Positions 7,618 through 20,733 of a DNA stretch of 64,000 bases are shown here, piece by piece. The first letter of the stretch is position 1; each line of letters begins with the position of its first letter. Origin of the DNA: Palsa-1400 sp036501625 (GTDB lineage: Bacteria > Verrucomicrobiota > Verrucomicrobiia > Limisphaerales > Palsa-1400); contig DASXZY010000009.1 in NCBI GenBank assembly GCA_036501625.1, positions 1 through 64,000 on the forward strand, written 5' to 3'. The notes beneath the pieces are model-generated. The model had not been told where the DNA came from, ran no database searches, and saw only the letters and a program-made list of their open reading frames with translations. Both the position numbers and the translations under genes were made by a program.

Positions 7618-10600
7618 TTAACCAGCCAGCGGCGTTTCCAGGACCAGCGCCGGAGCGGCTTCCGTTTCTTCCACCGGAAGAGGCTCGACCAAGGGCTTCA
7701 ATTCGACCCGGCGATGGGTCGTGTAACCCGTGCCGGCTGGAATGATGTGGCCCATGATCACGTTCTCTTTGAAGCCGCGCAGATAATCCACTTTGCCCAT
7801 CGTGGCCGCTTCGGTCAGGACGCGCGTGGTGTCTTGGAACGAGGCCGCGCTCAGGAAGCTCTCCGTCTCCAGCGAGGCCTTGGTGATGCCCAGCAGGACG
7901 GGTTGCGCCTCAGCAGGCTTGCCGCCCATTTTCTCGACGCGCGAATTCTCTTTCTCGAATTCGATCTTGTCGATCTGTTCGCCCCAAAGGAATTGCGTGT
8001 CGCCCGGCTCGTTGACGCGGACTTTGCGCAACATCTGGCGGACGATGATCTCAATGTGTTTGTCATTGATGGTCACACCCTGCAGGCGGTAAACCTCCTG
8101 CACTTCGTTGACCAAATGCTCCTGCAATTCCTGCGGGCCGCAAATGTCCAGAATTTCGTGCGGGTCAACCGGGCCTTCGGTCAATTGCTGGCCTTTCTTG
8201 ACAAAGTCGCCCTTGAACACGATGACGTGTTTGCCAATGGGGATGAGGTGCTCCTCCTCCACGCTGGTTTGCGGGTCCTTGATAAGAATGGTGCGCTTGC
8301 CGCGGACGCTGGGGCCGAAATCGACGATGCCGTCGATCTTGGAGATCTCGGCTGCGTCTTTCGGACGGCGAGCCTCGAACAATTCGGCCACGCGCGGAAG
8401 ACCGCCGGTAATGTCCTTTGTCTTGGACGATTTGCGCGGCGTTTTGGCCATGAGGGTGCCGGGCACGATTTTTTCGCCTTCGTTGACAACGATGTGAGCG
8501 CCGGAGGGAATGGGATAATTAGCCGCCGGCTCGCCCTTGTCGTTGAGGATGACGATCTGCGGATGCAGGTCTTCCTTGTGCTCGATAATGACCATGGCTT
8601 CCTGAGCCGTGGCCTGGTCGAGTTCCTGTTTCATGGTGACGCCTTCGATAATATCGAGAAACTTCACCTTGCCGCCTTTTTCGGAAAGGATCGGGACATT
8701 GTACGGGTCCCACTGAACGAACGGCTCGCCCTTCTTGACCTTCTTTCCGTTCTGGACCGAGATGACAGAGCCGATGACCAGGTTGTGCGTTTCCAATTCG
8801 CGCCCGCTGTCTTCGGCCATAATGGAAATGGAGCCGTTCTTGTTCAAAACGATGTTGTTGCCGTCCTCCAATTCGACCAAGCGGATATCATTGTATTGCA
8901 CGACGCCATCGAACTTGGCCTTGATGTGAGGCTGCTTGAACACCTGGGAGGCCGTGCCGCCGATGTGGAACGTGCGCATGGTCAACTGGGTGCCGGGTTC
9001 GCCGATGGACTGGGCGGCAATAATGCCGACCGCCTCGCCGCGCTTAATCATCCCGCCGGTGGCCAGATTGCGACCATAGCAGCAGCCGCAGATGCCCTGC
9101 TTGGATTCGCACGTGAGGACCGAGCGGATGCGGACTTTTTCCACGCCGGAGCTTTCAACCTGGCGAGCCTTGATCTCGTCGATCATGTCGTTGGCGTGAA
9201 CCAAAACCTTCTTGACGTCGCCCGGATCGACAATGTCGTCGCAGGAGAGACGCCCGATGATGCGCTCGCTCAATTTGACAACCTCGTCCTCGCCCTCGTA
9301 AATCGCCTGCACGAGAATGCCGTTGGTGGTGCCGCAATCTTCCATGCGGATGATGACGTCCTGGGCCACATCGACCAGTTTGCGGGTCATATAGCCGGAG
9401 TCAGCCGTCTTGAGCGCGGTGTCAGCCAAACCTTTGCGCGCGCCGTGGGTGGAGATGAAATACTCCAGCACCGTCAGGCCTTCGCGGAAGTTGGACAGAA
9501 TGGGCTTCTCGATGATGTCGCCGCTGGGCTTGGCCATCAAGCCGCGCACGCCCGCCAATTGGCGGACTTGCTGGCGGTTGCCGCGCGCGCCGGAATCCAC
9601 CATCAGGGAAACCGGGTTGTACTCGAGTTTGTTCTGGTTGGCTTCGAGCGTGCGCAACATGACGTTGGCAATCTGGTCGGTGCAATGCGTCCAGATGTCG
9701 ATCACTTTGTTGTAGCGCTCGCCTGGAGTGATGACGCCTTTGCGATATTGTTTTTCCACTTCGGAAATCTGCTTCTGGGCGTTGTGGATTTCCTGGTCCT
9801 TTTCCTTCGGGATGATCATGTCATCAATGCCGATGGAACAACCCGAACGGGTGGCCGAGCGGAAGCCCAGCTCCTTGAGCTTGTCCAGCATGATGACGGT
9901 CTTCTCGTGGCCGCACTGCTTGTAGCAGGTCCAGATGAGATCGCCCAATTGCGATTTGCCAACGACTTTGTTCAGGAAGCCCAATTCTTCGGGCCAGATT
10001 TCGCTGAAAATGACCCGGCCGACTGTCGTCTCAATGGCGGCGACTTCGGAGTTGCCGTAAAGGGTCTTGTTGCCGCGGTCCGGATTGGCCATGCGGATGC
10101 GATTATGCAGCGCGGCGCCGCCGTCGCTGTAGGCGAAAATGACTTCGGACTTGGAGCCAAAGAGCATGGTCTGCTTGCCGTCCTTTTTGGCGCGCGGTTC
10201 GGCGGTCAAGTAATAGCATCCCAGCGTGATGTCCTGCGTGGGCGTCATGATCGGGCGTCCGCTGGACGGGCTGAAGATGTTGTTGGGCGCCATCATGAGC
10301 AGGCGCGCCTCCATTTGGGCCTCGACGGAAAGCGGGACGTGGACGGCCATTTGGTCGCCGTCGAAGTCCGCGTTGTAGGCGGTGCAAACCAATGGATGAA
10401 TCCGGATGGCCTCGCCTTCGATGAGGATCGGCTCGAAGGCCTGGATGGACAAACGGTGAAGCGTCGGCGCGCGGTTCAGCAGCACTGGATGGCCCTTGGT
10501 GACTTCTTCCAGGATGTCCCACACTTCCGGCGATTGCCGCTCGATCATTTTCTTGGCGGAACGGACAGTGTGAACGTAGCCCAATTCCTTGAGCCGGCGG

Positions 10601-11754
10601 ATGATGAACGGCTCAAACAGCACGAGCGCCATTTTCTTGGGCAAACCGCACTGATGCAGTTTCAATTCCGGCCCGATGACAATGACCGAGCGGCCAGAAT
10701 AATCGACGCGCTTGCCCAGCAGGTTCTGGCGGAACCGGCCGCTCTTGCCCTTGAGCATGTCGCTCAGAGATTTCAAGGCGCGGTTGCCGGCGCCCGTGAC
10801 AGCGCGGCCATGTCGGCCGTTGTCAAACAAAGCATCAACGGCTTCCTGCAACATGCGTTTTTCGTTGCGGATGATGACTTCCGGCGTCTTGAGCTGGAGC
10901 AGGTTTTTGAGGCGGTTGTTCCGGTTGATGACGCGGCGGTAAAGATCGTTGAGATCGGAAGTCGCGAAGCGGCCGCCTTCGAGCGGCACCAGCGGACGCA
11001 GGTCCGGCGGGATGACCGGCAGGACGGTCAGGATCATCCATTCAGGACGAGCCTTGGACGAAAGAAAGGCCGAAAGGAGCTTGATGCGCTTGGCAATTTT
11101 CTTGCGGATCTGCTTGCTCTTGGTTTCGGTCATGGCGATGGCCAGGTGATCGATTTGCTTTTGCAGATCGACATTGCCCAAACCCTCGCGGACGGCTTCG
11201 GCGCCCATCTTGGCGATGAAAGCTTCGGGGCCGTAGGTTTCGCGGGCCTCGCGATATTCGTTCTCGCTCAGCAACTGGTGCAGCTTGAGCGGAGTCGAAC
11301 CCGGATCGATGACCATGTAGTCCTCGTAGTAAATGACGCGCTCGAGGTTGCGAGCGGTCATGTCCAGCACCAAGCCAAGGCGCGAGGGCATGCATTTAAA
11401 GAACCAGATATGGGAAACCGGCACGGCCAGTTCAATGTGCCCCATGCGCTCGCGGCGAACGCGGGCCAGTGTCACTTCCACGCCGCAACGGTCGCAGACG
11501 ACACCACGATGCTTGATGCGTTTATACTTGCCGCACGAGCACTCCCAGTCCTTGACGGGACCGAAAATGCGTTCGCAGAAAAGGCCGCCTTTTTCAGGCT
11601 TGAAAGTGCGGTAATTGATCGTTTCTGGATTCTTGACTTCGCCTTTGGACCAAGCCCGGATCGACTCCGGCGAGGCGACGGAAATGGCGACGTATTCAAC
11701 CTGATTGACTTTATCCAAGCCAAGCAACTCGCGGGCCGTTTCTTTAGTATTCAT
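7618..11754 (-). CDS. rpoC: RNA polymerase subunit beta'
   Basis: 1378 aa, standard full length. The catalytic loop NADFDGDQMAVHVPLS (Mg-chelating Asp triad) is at about residues 465-480. The N-terminal zinc ribbon is seen as ECSCGKYKRIKHRGVVCDRC (about 71-90), and the second zinc site as CESKQGICGCCYGRN (about 884-898). The bridge and trigger-helix region reads IKRGEAVGIIAAQSIGEPGT. It follows rpoB with a 41-bp gap in the usual order and is the last gene of the rplKAJL-rpoBC block. The small basal TTAxxATG-like start region at 11754 gives the expected MNTKETARELLGL start. Confidence 0.98.
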   Translation of the reverse strand: MNTKETARELLGLDKVNQVEYVAISVASPESIRAWSKGEVKNPETINYRTFKPEKGGLFCERIFGPVKDWECSCGKYKRIKHRGVVCDRCGVEVTLARVRRERMGHIELAVPVSHIWFFKCMPSRLGLVLDMTARNLERVIYYEDYMVIDPGSTPLKLHQLLSENEYREARETYGPEAFIAKMGAEAVREGLGNVDLQKQIDHLAIAMTETKSKQIRKKIAKRIKLLSAFLSSKARPEWMILTVLPVIPPDLRPLVPLEGGRFATSDLNDLYRRVINRNNRLKNLLQLKTPEVIIRNEKRMLQEAVDALFDNGRHGRAVTGAGNRALKSLSDMLKGKSGRFRQNLLGKRVDYSGRSVIVIGPELKLHQCGLPKKMALVLFEPFIIRRLKELGYVHTVRSAKKMIERQSPEVWDILEEVTKGHPVLLNRAPTLHRLSIQAFEPILIEGEAIRIHPLVCTAYNADFDGDQMAVHVPLSVEAQMEARLLMMAPNNIFSPSSGRPIMTPTQDITLGCYYLTAEPRAKKDGKQTMLFGSKSEVIFAYSDGGAALHNRIRMANPDRGNKTLYGNSEVAAIETTVGRVIFSEIWPEELGFLNKVVGKSQLGDLIWTCYKQCGHEKTVIMLDKLKELGFRSATRSGCSIGIDDMIIPKEKDQEIHNAQKQISEVEKQYRKGVITPGERYNKVIDIWTHCTDQIANVMLRTLEANQNKLEYNPVSLMVDSGARGNRQQVRQLAGVRGLMAKPSGDIIEKPILSNFREGLTVLEYFISTHGARKGLADTALKTADSGYMTRKLVDVAQDVIIRMEDCGTTNGILVQAIYEGEDEVVKLSERIIGRLSCDDIVDPGDVKKVLVHANDMIDEIKARQVESSGVEKVRIRSVLTCESKQGICGCCYGRNLATGGMIKRGEAVGIIAAQSIGEPGTQLTMRTFHIGGTASQVFKQPHIKAKFDGVVQYNDIRLVELEDGNNIVLNKNGSISIMAEDSGRELETHNLVIGSVISVQNGKKVKKGEPFVQWDPYNVPILSEKGGKVKFLDIIEGVTMKQELDQATAQEAMVIIEHKEDLHPQIVILNDKGEPAANYPIPSGAHIVVNEGEKIVPGTLMAKTPRKSSKTKDITGGLPRVAELFEARRPKDAAEISKIDGIVDFGPSVRGKRTILIKDPQTSVEEEHLIPIGKHVIVFKGDFVKKGQQLTEGPVDPHEILDICGPQELQEHLVNEVQEVYRLQGVTINDKHIEIIVRQMLRKVRVNEPGDTQFLWGEQIDKIEFEKENSRVEKMGGKPAEAQPVLLGITKASLETESFLSAASFQDTTRVLTEAATMGKVDYLRGFKENVIMGHIIPAGTGYTTHRRVELKPLVEPLPVEETEAAPALVLETPLAG

Positions 11755-11795
11755 GTATGCTTTGCCGTTTGGGTAAGAGGAGATTGGTGCTGATA

Positions 11796-15614
<3,819 letters not shown>

Positions 15615-15770
15615 TTTAACCTTTGGTCATGGTCTGGCGCAGGCCAGGTTATTTTCAGGCACAAACGACGGCAGGCGCGTTCGCGGGGCATCCGAAAACG
15701 TGCCGGAGCAAAAATCTTTTGATGAAACGATGATTCTCGTTTTGGAAATCGCTCTTTAAAAAGTTTAAAC

Positions 15771-15796
15771 GAGCGGCGGAATGTCTCCCGCCGCTC
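15771..15796 (-). terminator. rplL-rpoB intergenic hairpin (attenuator or processing site)
   Basis: A perfect 9-bp stem GAGCGGCGG/CCGCCGCTC with a 8-nt loop. On the minus strand it is followed by GTTTAAACTTTTTAAAG, so it resembles a leaky intrinsic terminator. An attenuator or RNase III site between rplL and rpoB is known in other bacteria, where it lowers polymerase-subunit output relative to L12; that role is inferred here. Confidence 0.6.
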
Positions 15797-15813
15797 CTAA
15801 GTTTACATCATTG

Positions 15814-16206
15814 TTACTTAATTTCAACTTTGGCCCCGGCGTCCTCCAATTTTTTCTTGGCGGCGTCGGCGTCAGCCTTGTTGGCCCCTTCCAAGACCGG
15901 CTTGGGCGCGCCTTCAACGAGAGCTTTGGCGTCCGCCAAGCCCAGTCCGGCTTTGATCTCGCGCACCACTTTGATGGCGGCGATCTTCTTGTCCGCCGGA
16001 GCGGAGACCAGAATGACGTCGAAGGCCGTTTTGGCTTCGGCGGCAGGAGCAGCGGCTCCAGCGGCGGCAGCTCCAGGCGCGGCAGCGGCAGCGGCGGGTG
16101 CGGCAGCAGTCACTCCCCAGGCGGTTTCCAATTGTTTGACCAAGTCCGCGGCCTCAATGACCGTCAACTTGCCCAGTTGTTCCACTAATGATGCTATATC
16201 AGCCAT
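15814..16206 (-). CDS. rplL: 50S ribosomal protein L7/L12
   Basis: 130 aa. The start at 16206 (MADIASLVEQLG) is chosen over an in-frame ATG 24 bp upstream because AAAGGA sits a few bases before it and the family starts there. It forms the flexible stalk that recruits translation factors. The N-terminal dimerisation domain, an Ala-rich hinge (about residues 35-58) and the C-terminal factor-binding domain, with AIKVVREIKAGLGLADAKAL and VEGAPKPV, are all visible. It follows rplJ as usual. Confidence 0.97.
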   Translation of the reverse strand: MADIASLVEQLGKLTVIEAADLVKQLETAWGVTAAAPAAAAAAPGAAAAGAAAPAAEAKTAFDVILVSAPADKKIAAIKVVREIKAGLGLADAKALVEGAPKPVLEGANKADADAAKKKLEDAGAKVEIK

Positions 16207-16327
16207 GTTTCCTTTCAGTCTCGTTGCCACCCGCAGCCGCGGATGGATTGCGCTCGCAAGCCTGCAAGCCGACGATTTACTTTGTTTTTGTTGTGTGCTT
16301 CATCTCCGCGAACGGCGATGAAATTGT

Positions 16328-16837
16328 TTAAGCTCCTTTGTCCACACGCGCCTTGAGGACGCGCGCCAACTGCGTGCCAGGGGTGTTGATGGTGGCCGCC
16401 AATTTGGTGGCCGGACCCTTGATCACGCCCAGCAATTTGCTGCGCAAAACCTCGATGGATGGCAAATCGGCCAGAGCCATGAGATCGGCGCTTTCCAAAC
16501 GCTGGTCTTTCAAATAACCAAACCGCACTTTGGGCTTGTCGAACTCCGCGCTAAAGGTCTTGACGATCTTGGCAGCGGCAGAGACGTCGCGCTGGCCCGT
16601 CACGACGGCCAATTGGCCGCTGAGGGAGGTTCCCAAATCGATGCCAGATTCCTTGACCGCCAGGCGGAAAAGGGAATTCTTGACGATGTGCATTTCCGCT
16701 CCCGCCTTGTGGAGGCGTTTGCGCAATTCGGTGATCGGGCCGACTTTCAATCCCCGGTAATCGACCACGATGAAATAAGGCGAGGTGTTGAGCCGGGCCT
16801 GATATTCGTTGCTAATATATTGTTTTTCTGCGCGCAT
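16328..16837 (-). CDS. rplJ: 50S ribosomal protein L10
   Basis: 169 aa, the expected length. L10 anchors L7/L12 dimers to 23S rRNA through its C-terminal helix. The N-terminal globular domain includes PYFIVVDYRGLKVGPITELR and AEMHIVKNSLFRLAV, typical of bacterial L10. The region upstream holds only 17 bp to rplA, so the classic L10 leader autoregulation site, if present, must be within or upstream of rplA. A 120-bp gap separates it from rplL. Confidence 0.96.
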   Translation of the reverse strand: MRAEKQYISNEYQARLNTSPYFIVVDYRGLKVGPITELRKRLHKAGAEMHIVKNSLFRLAVKESGIDLGTSLSGQLAVVTGQRDVSAAAKIVKTFSAEFDKPKVRFGYLKDQRLESADLMALADLPSIEVLRSKLLGVIKGPATKLAATINTPGTQLARVLKARVDKGA

Positions 16838-16854
16838 GGTGATTTTGGTTTGGG

Positions 16855-17553
16855 TTAGGCGGCATCCATGAATTCGCGAACATCAACCCGCACGGGCGGG
16901 CTCATCGTGGCGGAAATGGTGCAGGTGTGGATGAACGTCCCTTTGGAACTGCTGGGCTTGGCCTTGGCCACCGCTTCGATGACCGCCCGCGCGTTTTCCA
17001 TAATGTGATCGGCCGGGAACGAAACCTTGCCTATGGGAACGTGGATGTTGCCGCCCTTGTCCACCTTGAATTCAACACGTCCGGCTTTGACTTCCTTGAC
17101 GGCCTTGGCCGTGTCGTCGGTGACGGTGCCGGTTTTGGGATTGGGCATCAACCCGCGCGGGCCGAGCGCCTTGCCCAATTTGCGGACTTCGGACATGGCT
17201 TCGGGCGTGGCGATGGCGACATCGAAATCCGTCCAGCCTTCGTTGCACTTTTTGATCAACTCATCGAAGCCGATGTACTCGGCGCCAGCCGCGCGGGCGG
17301 CCTCGGCGGCGGGGCCGGGCTTGGAAAAGACCAGCACGCGGACGTTCTTGCCGCTGCCATGGGGCAGAGGGACAGTGCCGCGGACCATTTGGTCCGATTG
17401 TTTGGGGTCCACACCCAGTTTGAAAGCCATGTCAATGGTTTCATTGAACTTGGCTTTGGGAAATTTTGCGAGCACCTCGACCGCTGATTTCAACGGATAA
17501 GGTTTGTGGCTGGAAACTTGTTCCAGCCCCTTTTTATATCTTTTGCTTGGCAT
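16855..17553 (-). CDS. rplA: 50S ribosomal protein L1
   Basis: 232 aa from the ATG at 17553 (MPSKRYKKGLEQV). The open frame extends 34 codons further upstream into the rplK coding end, but that extension is Pro/Arg/Gly-rich and not part of L1, so it is rejected. L1 signature sequence KLGKALGPRGLMPNPKTGTV (about residues 123-142) is present, as is FKVDKGGNIHVPIGKVSF near the C-terminus. L1 binds 23S rRNA at the E-site stalk and represses its own operon in other bacteria. It lies between rplK and rplJ, the standard order. Confidence 0.96.
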   Translation of the reverse strand: MPSKRYKKGLEQVSSHKPYPLKSAVEVLAKFPKAKFNETIDMAFKLGVDPKQSDQMVRGTVPLPHGSGKNVRVLVFSKPGPAAEAARAAGAEYIGFDELIKKCNEGWTDFDVAIATPEAMSEVRKLGKALGPRGLMPNPKTGTVTDDTAKAVKEVKAGRVEFKVDKGGNIHVPIGKVSFPADHIMENARAVIEAVAKAKPSSSKGTFIHTCTISATMSPPVRVDVREFMDAA

Positions 17554-17611
17554 AATGATGTGCGGTGCGAACGAGCCGCCGCCCCGGGGACGGAGACTCT
17601 CCCGCGGTTGA

Positions 17612-18037
17612 TTATTCGACGACCTCGATTCCCATGCTGCGGGCGGTGCCCGCAATAATCCTGAACCCCGCCTCGTCGTTGGCGGCGTTCAAATCCTTGA
17701 TCTTGAGCTTGACGATTTCAAGCACCTGTTTGCGCGTCACCTTGCCCACTTTGTCCTTATTGGGAACTTTGGAGCCGGAGGCGATGCCAGCGGCCTTCTT
17801 GAGCAGGACCGACGCGGGAGGCGACTTGGTGATGAAAGTAAAGGACTTGTCGGCATAGACCGTAATCACGACCGGAATTATCATGCCAGCCTGCTCTTTG
17901 GTCGCGGCATTGAATTCCTTGCAAAACGCCATGATGTTGACGCCTTGCTGGCCCAACGCGGGGCCGACGGGCGGAGCCGGGTTGGCTTGACCGGCCGGTA
18001 TCTGCAACTTGATTTGTCCTGTAATCTTCTTGGCCAT
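17612..18037 (-). CDS. rplK: 50S ribosomal protein L11
   Basis: 141 aa, the normal length. The N-terminal PVGPALGQQGVNIMAFCKEF with its conserved prolines forms the thiostrepton-site face, and the C-terminal rRNA-binding domain ends in ARSMGIEV. It follows nusG by 15 bp. L11 is needed for RelA-dependent stringent response in other bacteria. Confidence 0.97.
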   Translation of the reverse strand: MAKKITGQIKLQIPAGQANPAPPVGPALGQQGVNIMAFCKEFNAATKEQAGMIIPVVITVYADKSFTFITKSPPASVLLKKAAGIASGSKVPNKDKVGKVTRKQVLEIVKLKIKDLNAANDEAGFRIIAGTARSMGIEVVE

Positions 18038-18052
18038 AAAATTCGCGCTTAA

Positions 18053-18604
18053 TTAAGCTTTTTCCACCTGCCAATACTCCAGTTCGACGGGAGTATTGCG
18101 CCCGAAAATATTAACGGTGACCTTGAGTTTGCCGCGTTCCGGCTCGATTTCCTCAATCACCCCGCTGAAATTCAAAAACGGCCCGTCGTTGATCTTGACC
18201 GTCTCTCCAACATCGAAATGAACCTTTGGTTTCTCGGTTTCTTCGCTTTCGGAGATTTGCTCCTTGATGACCGCGATTTCATCCGGCGTCACCGCGATGG
18301 GCCGGTCCCCGCCCACGATGCCAATTTTTCCTGGCGTATCTTGGATGAAATACCACGGCTTTTCCAAAATCCGCTTGTCGTCATCCAGCAGCACCATGTC
18401 GATATACACGTAGCCGGGATGGAGCTTGCGGCTGGTCACGGTTTTCTTGCCGCCGCGCACATCGACCACCTTCTCCACCGGGACCAGGACTTCTTTAATG
18501 AAATCGGTCATTTCCTCGGCTTTGACGCGCTTCTCGATGTTCTCTTTGACCTTCTGCTCCTGCCCGGACAAAGTATGTATGACGAACCACTGGCTTTTTG
18601 GCAT
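18053..18604 (-). CDS. nusG: Transcription antitermination factor NusG
   Basis: 183 aa, standard size. The NGN domain begins SQWFVIHTLSGQEQKVKENI and includes RKLHPGYVYIDM. The KOW domain near the C-terminus reads VGETVKINDGPFLNFSGVIE, with the motif that contacts Rho and S10. NusG binds RNA polymerase beta' clamp helices and couples transcription to translation. It lies 10 bp after secE in the conserved secE-nusG-rplK order. Confidence 0.97.
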   Translation of the reverse strand: MPKSQWFVIHTLSGQEQKVKENIEKRVKAEEMTDFIKEVLVPVEKVVDVRGGKKTVTSRKLHPGYVYIDMVLLDDDKRILEKPWYFIQDTPGKIGIVGGDRPIAVTPDEIAVIKEQISESEETEKPKVHFDVGETVKINDGPFLNFSGVIEEIEPERGKLKVTVNIFGRNTPVELEYWQVEKA

Positions 18605-18614
18605 CAGCTAATCC

Positions 18615-18872
18615 TTAAACGATGATTCGAATGATGGAGGCGACCAGCAGGTCCACGCCCACTGTAAAAAGCCCCAGCAGCACCACCGAAATGATGACGA
18701 CCACAGTGGAACCGTGCAATTCAGTCCAAGTGGGCCAACTGCATTTCTTCAGTTCTTCCATCGTCTCGTTCCAATAAGCGGACAAGCGAAGGAAAGCGCC
18801 CTGGCGCCACAGGATCGTGAACGCCACTGTGGCGACCACGATCATAATGATCATTGGCAAATAATCTTTCAT
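18615..18872 (-). CDS. secE: Preprotein translocase subunit SecE
   Basis: 85 aa from the ATG at 18872, preceded by GAAGAAGAA; an upstream extension into tRNA-Ser is rejected. There are two hydrophobic stretches: residues about 6-22 and about 58-82. The second follows the cytoplasmic amphipathic segment ELKKCSWPTWTELHGST, whose WPTW element is the SecE hallmark. SecE clamps SecY in the membrane channel. The extra N-terminal helix differs from the minimal one-helix SecE of many Gram-positives and is like longer forms. Confidence 0.93.
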   Translation of the reverse strand: MKDYLPMIIMIVVATVAFTILWRQGAFLRLSAYWNETMEELKKCSWPTWTELHGSTVVVIISVVLLGLFTVGVDLLVASIIRIIV

Positions 18873-18897
18873 TTCTTCTTCTTCTAATACCTTTTTT

Positions 18898-18987
18898 TGG
18901 CGGAGGGGGAGGGATTCGAACCCCCGGTGCGGTTTCCCGCACAACGGTTTTCAAGACCGTCGCGATAGACCACTCTGCCACCCCTCC
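18898..18987 (-). tRNA. tRNA-Ser (anticodon TGA)
   Basis: 90 nt including an encoded CCA. The acceptor arms GGAGGGG/CCCCTCC pair fully, with G as discriminator. The anticodon stem ACGGT/ACCGT encloses CTTGAAA, giving TGA. A long variable arm (GTGCGGGAAACCGCAC) marks a class II Ser tRNA, and the T-loop GGTTCGAATCC is normal. It lies between tRNA-Trp and secE. Confidence 0.95.
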
Positions 18988-19002
18988 GGTCCTTGCCTCG
19001 AG

Positions 19003-19078
19003 TGGCAGGGCGGGAGGGACTCGAACCCCCAACCGACGGTTTTGGAGACCGCTACTCTACCAATTGAGCTACCGCCCT
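19003..19078 (-). tRNA. tRNA-Trp (anticodon CCA)
   Basis: 76 nt with encoded CCA. Acceptor AGGGCGG pairs with CCGCCCT, the anticodon loop is CTCCAAA (CCA), and the T-loop is GGTTCGAGTCC. Its position between tuf and secE is the arrangement found in many bacteria. Confidence 0.96.
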
Positions 19079-19150
19079 ATGCCCCCGAGCAGTCCCTCGT
19101 TGCATATCAGCAGGGGCGTCTGCGCGCTCCTGCCGTTAAATCAAACCCGC

Positions 19151-20341
19151 TTAGGCTACGATGTCAGACACCCGGCCCGCCCCAATCGTTCGACCGCCTT
19201 CGCGGATGGCGAACCTTTGGCCTTTTTCCATCGCAACGGGAGCGATCAATTCAATATCGACCGAGACGTTGTCGCCGGGCATGACCATTTCGACGCCTTG
19301 CGCCAAATGGACCGTGCCGGTCACGTCCGTGGTGCGGAAGTAGAACTGCGGGCGATAATTGGTGAAAAATGGCGTATGCCGCCCACCCTCGTCTTTGGAA
19401 AGCACATAGACTTCCGCCTTAAACTTCGTGTGCGGGGTAATCGTGCCCGGCTTGGCCAAAACCATGCCGCGCTCGACTTCCTCTTTCTTGGTGCCGCGCA
19501 ACAGCACGCCGACGTTATCTCCGGCGCTGGCTTTGTCCAAAAGTTTGCGGAACATCTCGATATCGGTCGCGACGGTTTTGCGGGTGTCTTTCAGGCCGAC
19601 GATTTCCACGTCGGACATTTTGTTCAATTCACCCCGCTCGACACGGCCAGTGACAACCGTGCCGCGGCCTTCAATGTTGAACACGTCTTCGATGCACATC
19701 AGGAACGGCTTGTCGATCTCGCGCGTCGGCAGCGGGATGAAGTTGTCCACCGCGTTGAGCAGGTCGTCGATGGCTTTGAGGCCTTCGGGCTTGGCATTCA
19801 GGGCGGCAGTGGCGCTGCCGCGCACAACCGGAGTCGTATCACCCGGAAATTGATATTTGCTGAGCAGATCGCGGATTTCCATCTCAACCAATTCGAGCAA
19901 TTCAGGGTCATCCACGAGATCAACCTTGTTCAGGAAGACCACGATGGCCGGCACGCCGACCTGGCGGGCCAGAAGAATGTGCTCGCGGGTCTGGGGCATG
20001 GGACCGTCAGCAGCGCTAACCACCAAGATGGCGCCGTCCATTTGGGCCGCGCCGGTAATCATGTTCTTAACGTAGTCCGCGTGGCCGGGGCAATCGACGT
20101 GGGCATAATGGCGCTGCGGGGACTCGTACTCGACGTGCGAGACCGCGATGGTCACCGTCTTGGTGGCGTCGCGCACTGTGCCACCTTTGGTAATGTCCGC
20201 GTAGCTAATGGGCTTGGCCATGCCTTTTTTGCTTTGGACTTCGACAATGGCGGCGGTCAAGGTGGATTTCCCGTGATCAACGTGGCCAATGGTGCCGATA
20301 TTGACGTGGGGTTTTGTTCGTTGAAAGGCTTCTTTTGCCAT
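19151..20341 (-). CDS. tuf: Elongation factor Tu
   Basis: 396 aa, standard length. The GTPase motifs are present: GHVDHGKST (G1, residues 19-27), DCPGHADY (G3), and NKVDLVDD (G4). It delivers aminoacyl-tRNA to the ribosomal A site. Domains 2 and 3 follow, ending in REGGRTIGAGRVSDIVA. It is flanked by tRNA-Thr upstream and tRNA-Trp downstream. Residues about 180-190 contain a short insertion-like GDTTPVVRGSATAAL, which is normal for EF-Tu. Confidence 0.98.
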   Translation of the reverse strand: MAKEAFQRTKPHVNIGTIGHVDHGKSTLTAAIVEVQSKKGMAKPISYADITKGGTVRDATKTVTIAVSHVEYESPQRHYAHVDCPGHADYVKNMITGAAQMDGAILVVSAADGPMPQTREHILLARQVGVPAIVVFLNKVDLVDDPELLELVEMEIRDLLSKYQFPGDTTPVVRGSATAALNAKPEGLKAIDDLLNAVDNFIPLPTREIDKPFLMCIEDVFNIEGRGTVVTGRVERGELNKMSDVEIVGLKDTRKTVATDIEMFRKLLDKASAGDNVGVLLRGTKKEEVERGMVLAKPGTITPHTKFKAEVYVLSKDEGGRHTPFFTNYRPQFYFRTTDVTGTVHLAQGVEMVMPGDNVSVDIELIAPVAMEKGQRFAIREGGRTIGAGRVSDIVA

Positions 20342-20389
20342 ATTCTTCTATATTTTAATTAGATATTCCGTTTCAATATTCACAAGTTA

Positions 20390-20465
20390 TGGAGCCCATG
20401 ATCAGGATCGAACTGATGACCTCGTCCTTACCAAGGACGTGCTCTGCCAACTGAGCTACATGGGC
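20390..20465 (-). tRNA. tRNA-Thr (anticodon GGT)
   Basis: 76 nt with encoded CCA. Acceptor GCCCATG/CATGGGC pairs, the anticodon stem CGTCC/GGACG encloses TTGGTAA giving GGT, and the T-loop reads AGTTCGATCCT. It lies 48 bp upstream of tuf on the same strand and may be co-transcribed with it. Confidence 0.96.
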
Positions 20466-20733
20466 AAAAGCCAAAATACTGCTTACTCTGGCATCCTGAC
20501 CGTGCAAAAACGACAAAGCACCACGACCCCTGCCATTCTCAACTTTTAAAGCGAAGCGGCGTCGGGGTTCATGGCTCCTGCGACTATGCCCGATAACTGG
20601 GACTCAGATTACGGGGGGCAAAACGCAATGTCAACGGCTTTTTTCACTTTTTTAGCCGATCCACCAATGAAACGCCCTGAATAATCCTGGCAATCAATCG
20701 TCCATCTTAGACGGTGCTTATTCACGGTTTGGA

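Noticed and set aside
7714..11793. A 1359-aa open frame on the plus strand opposite rpoC
   Set aside because: It is the antisense of a very highly conserved gene with strong codon bias; long shadow frames are expected in such GC-rich genes.
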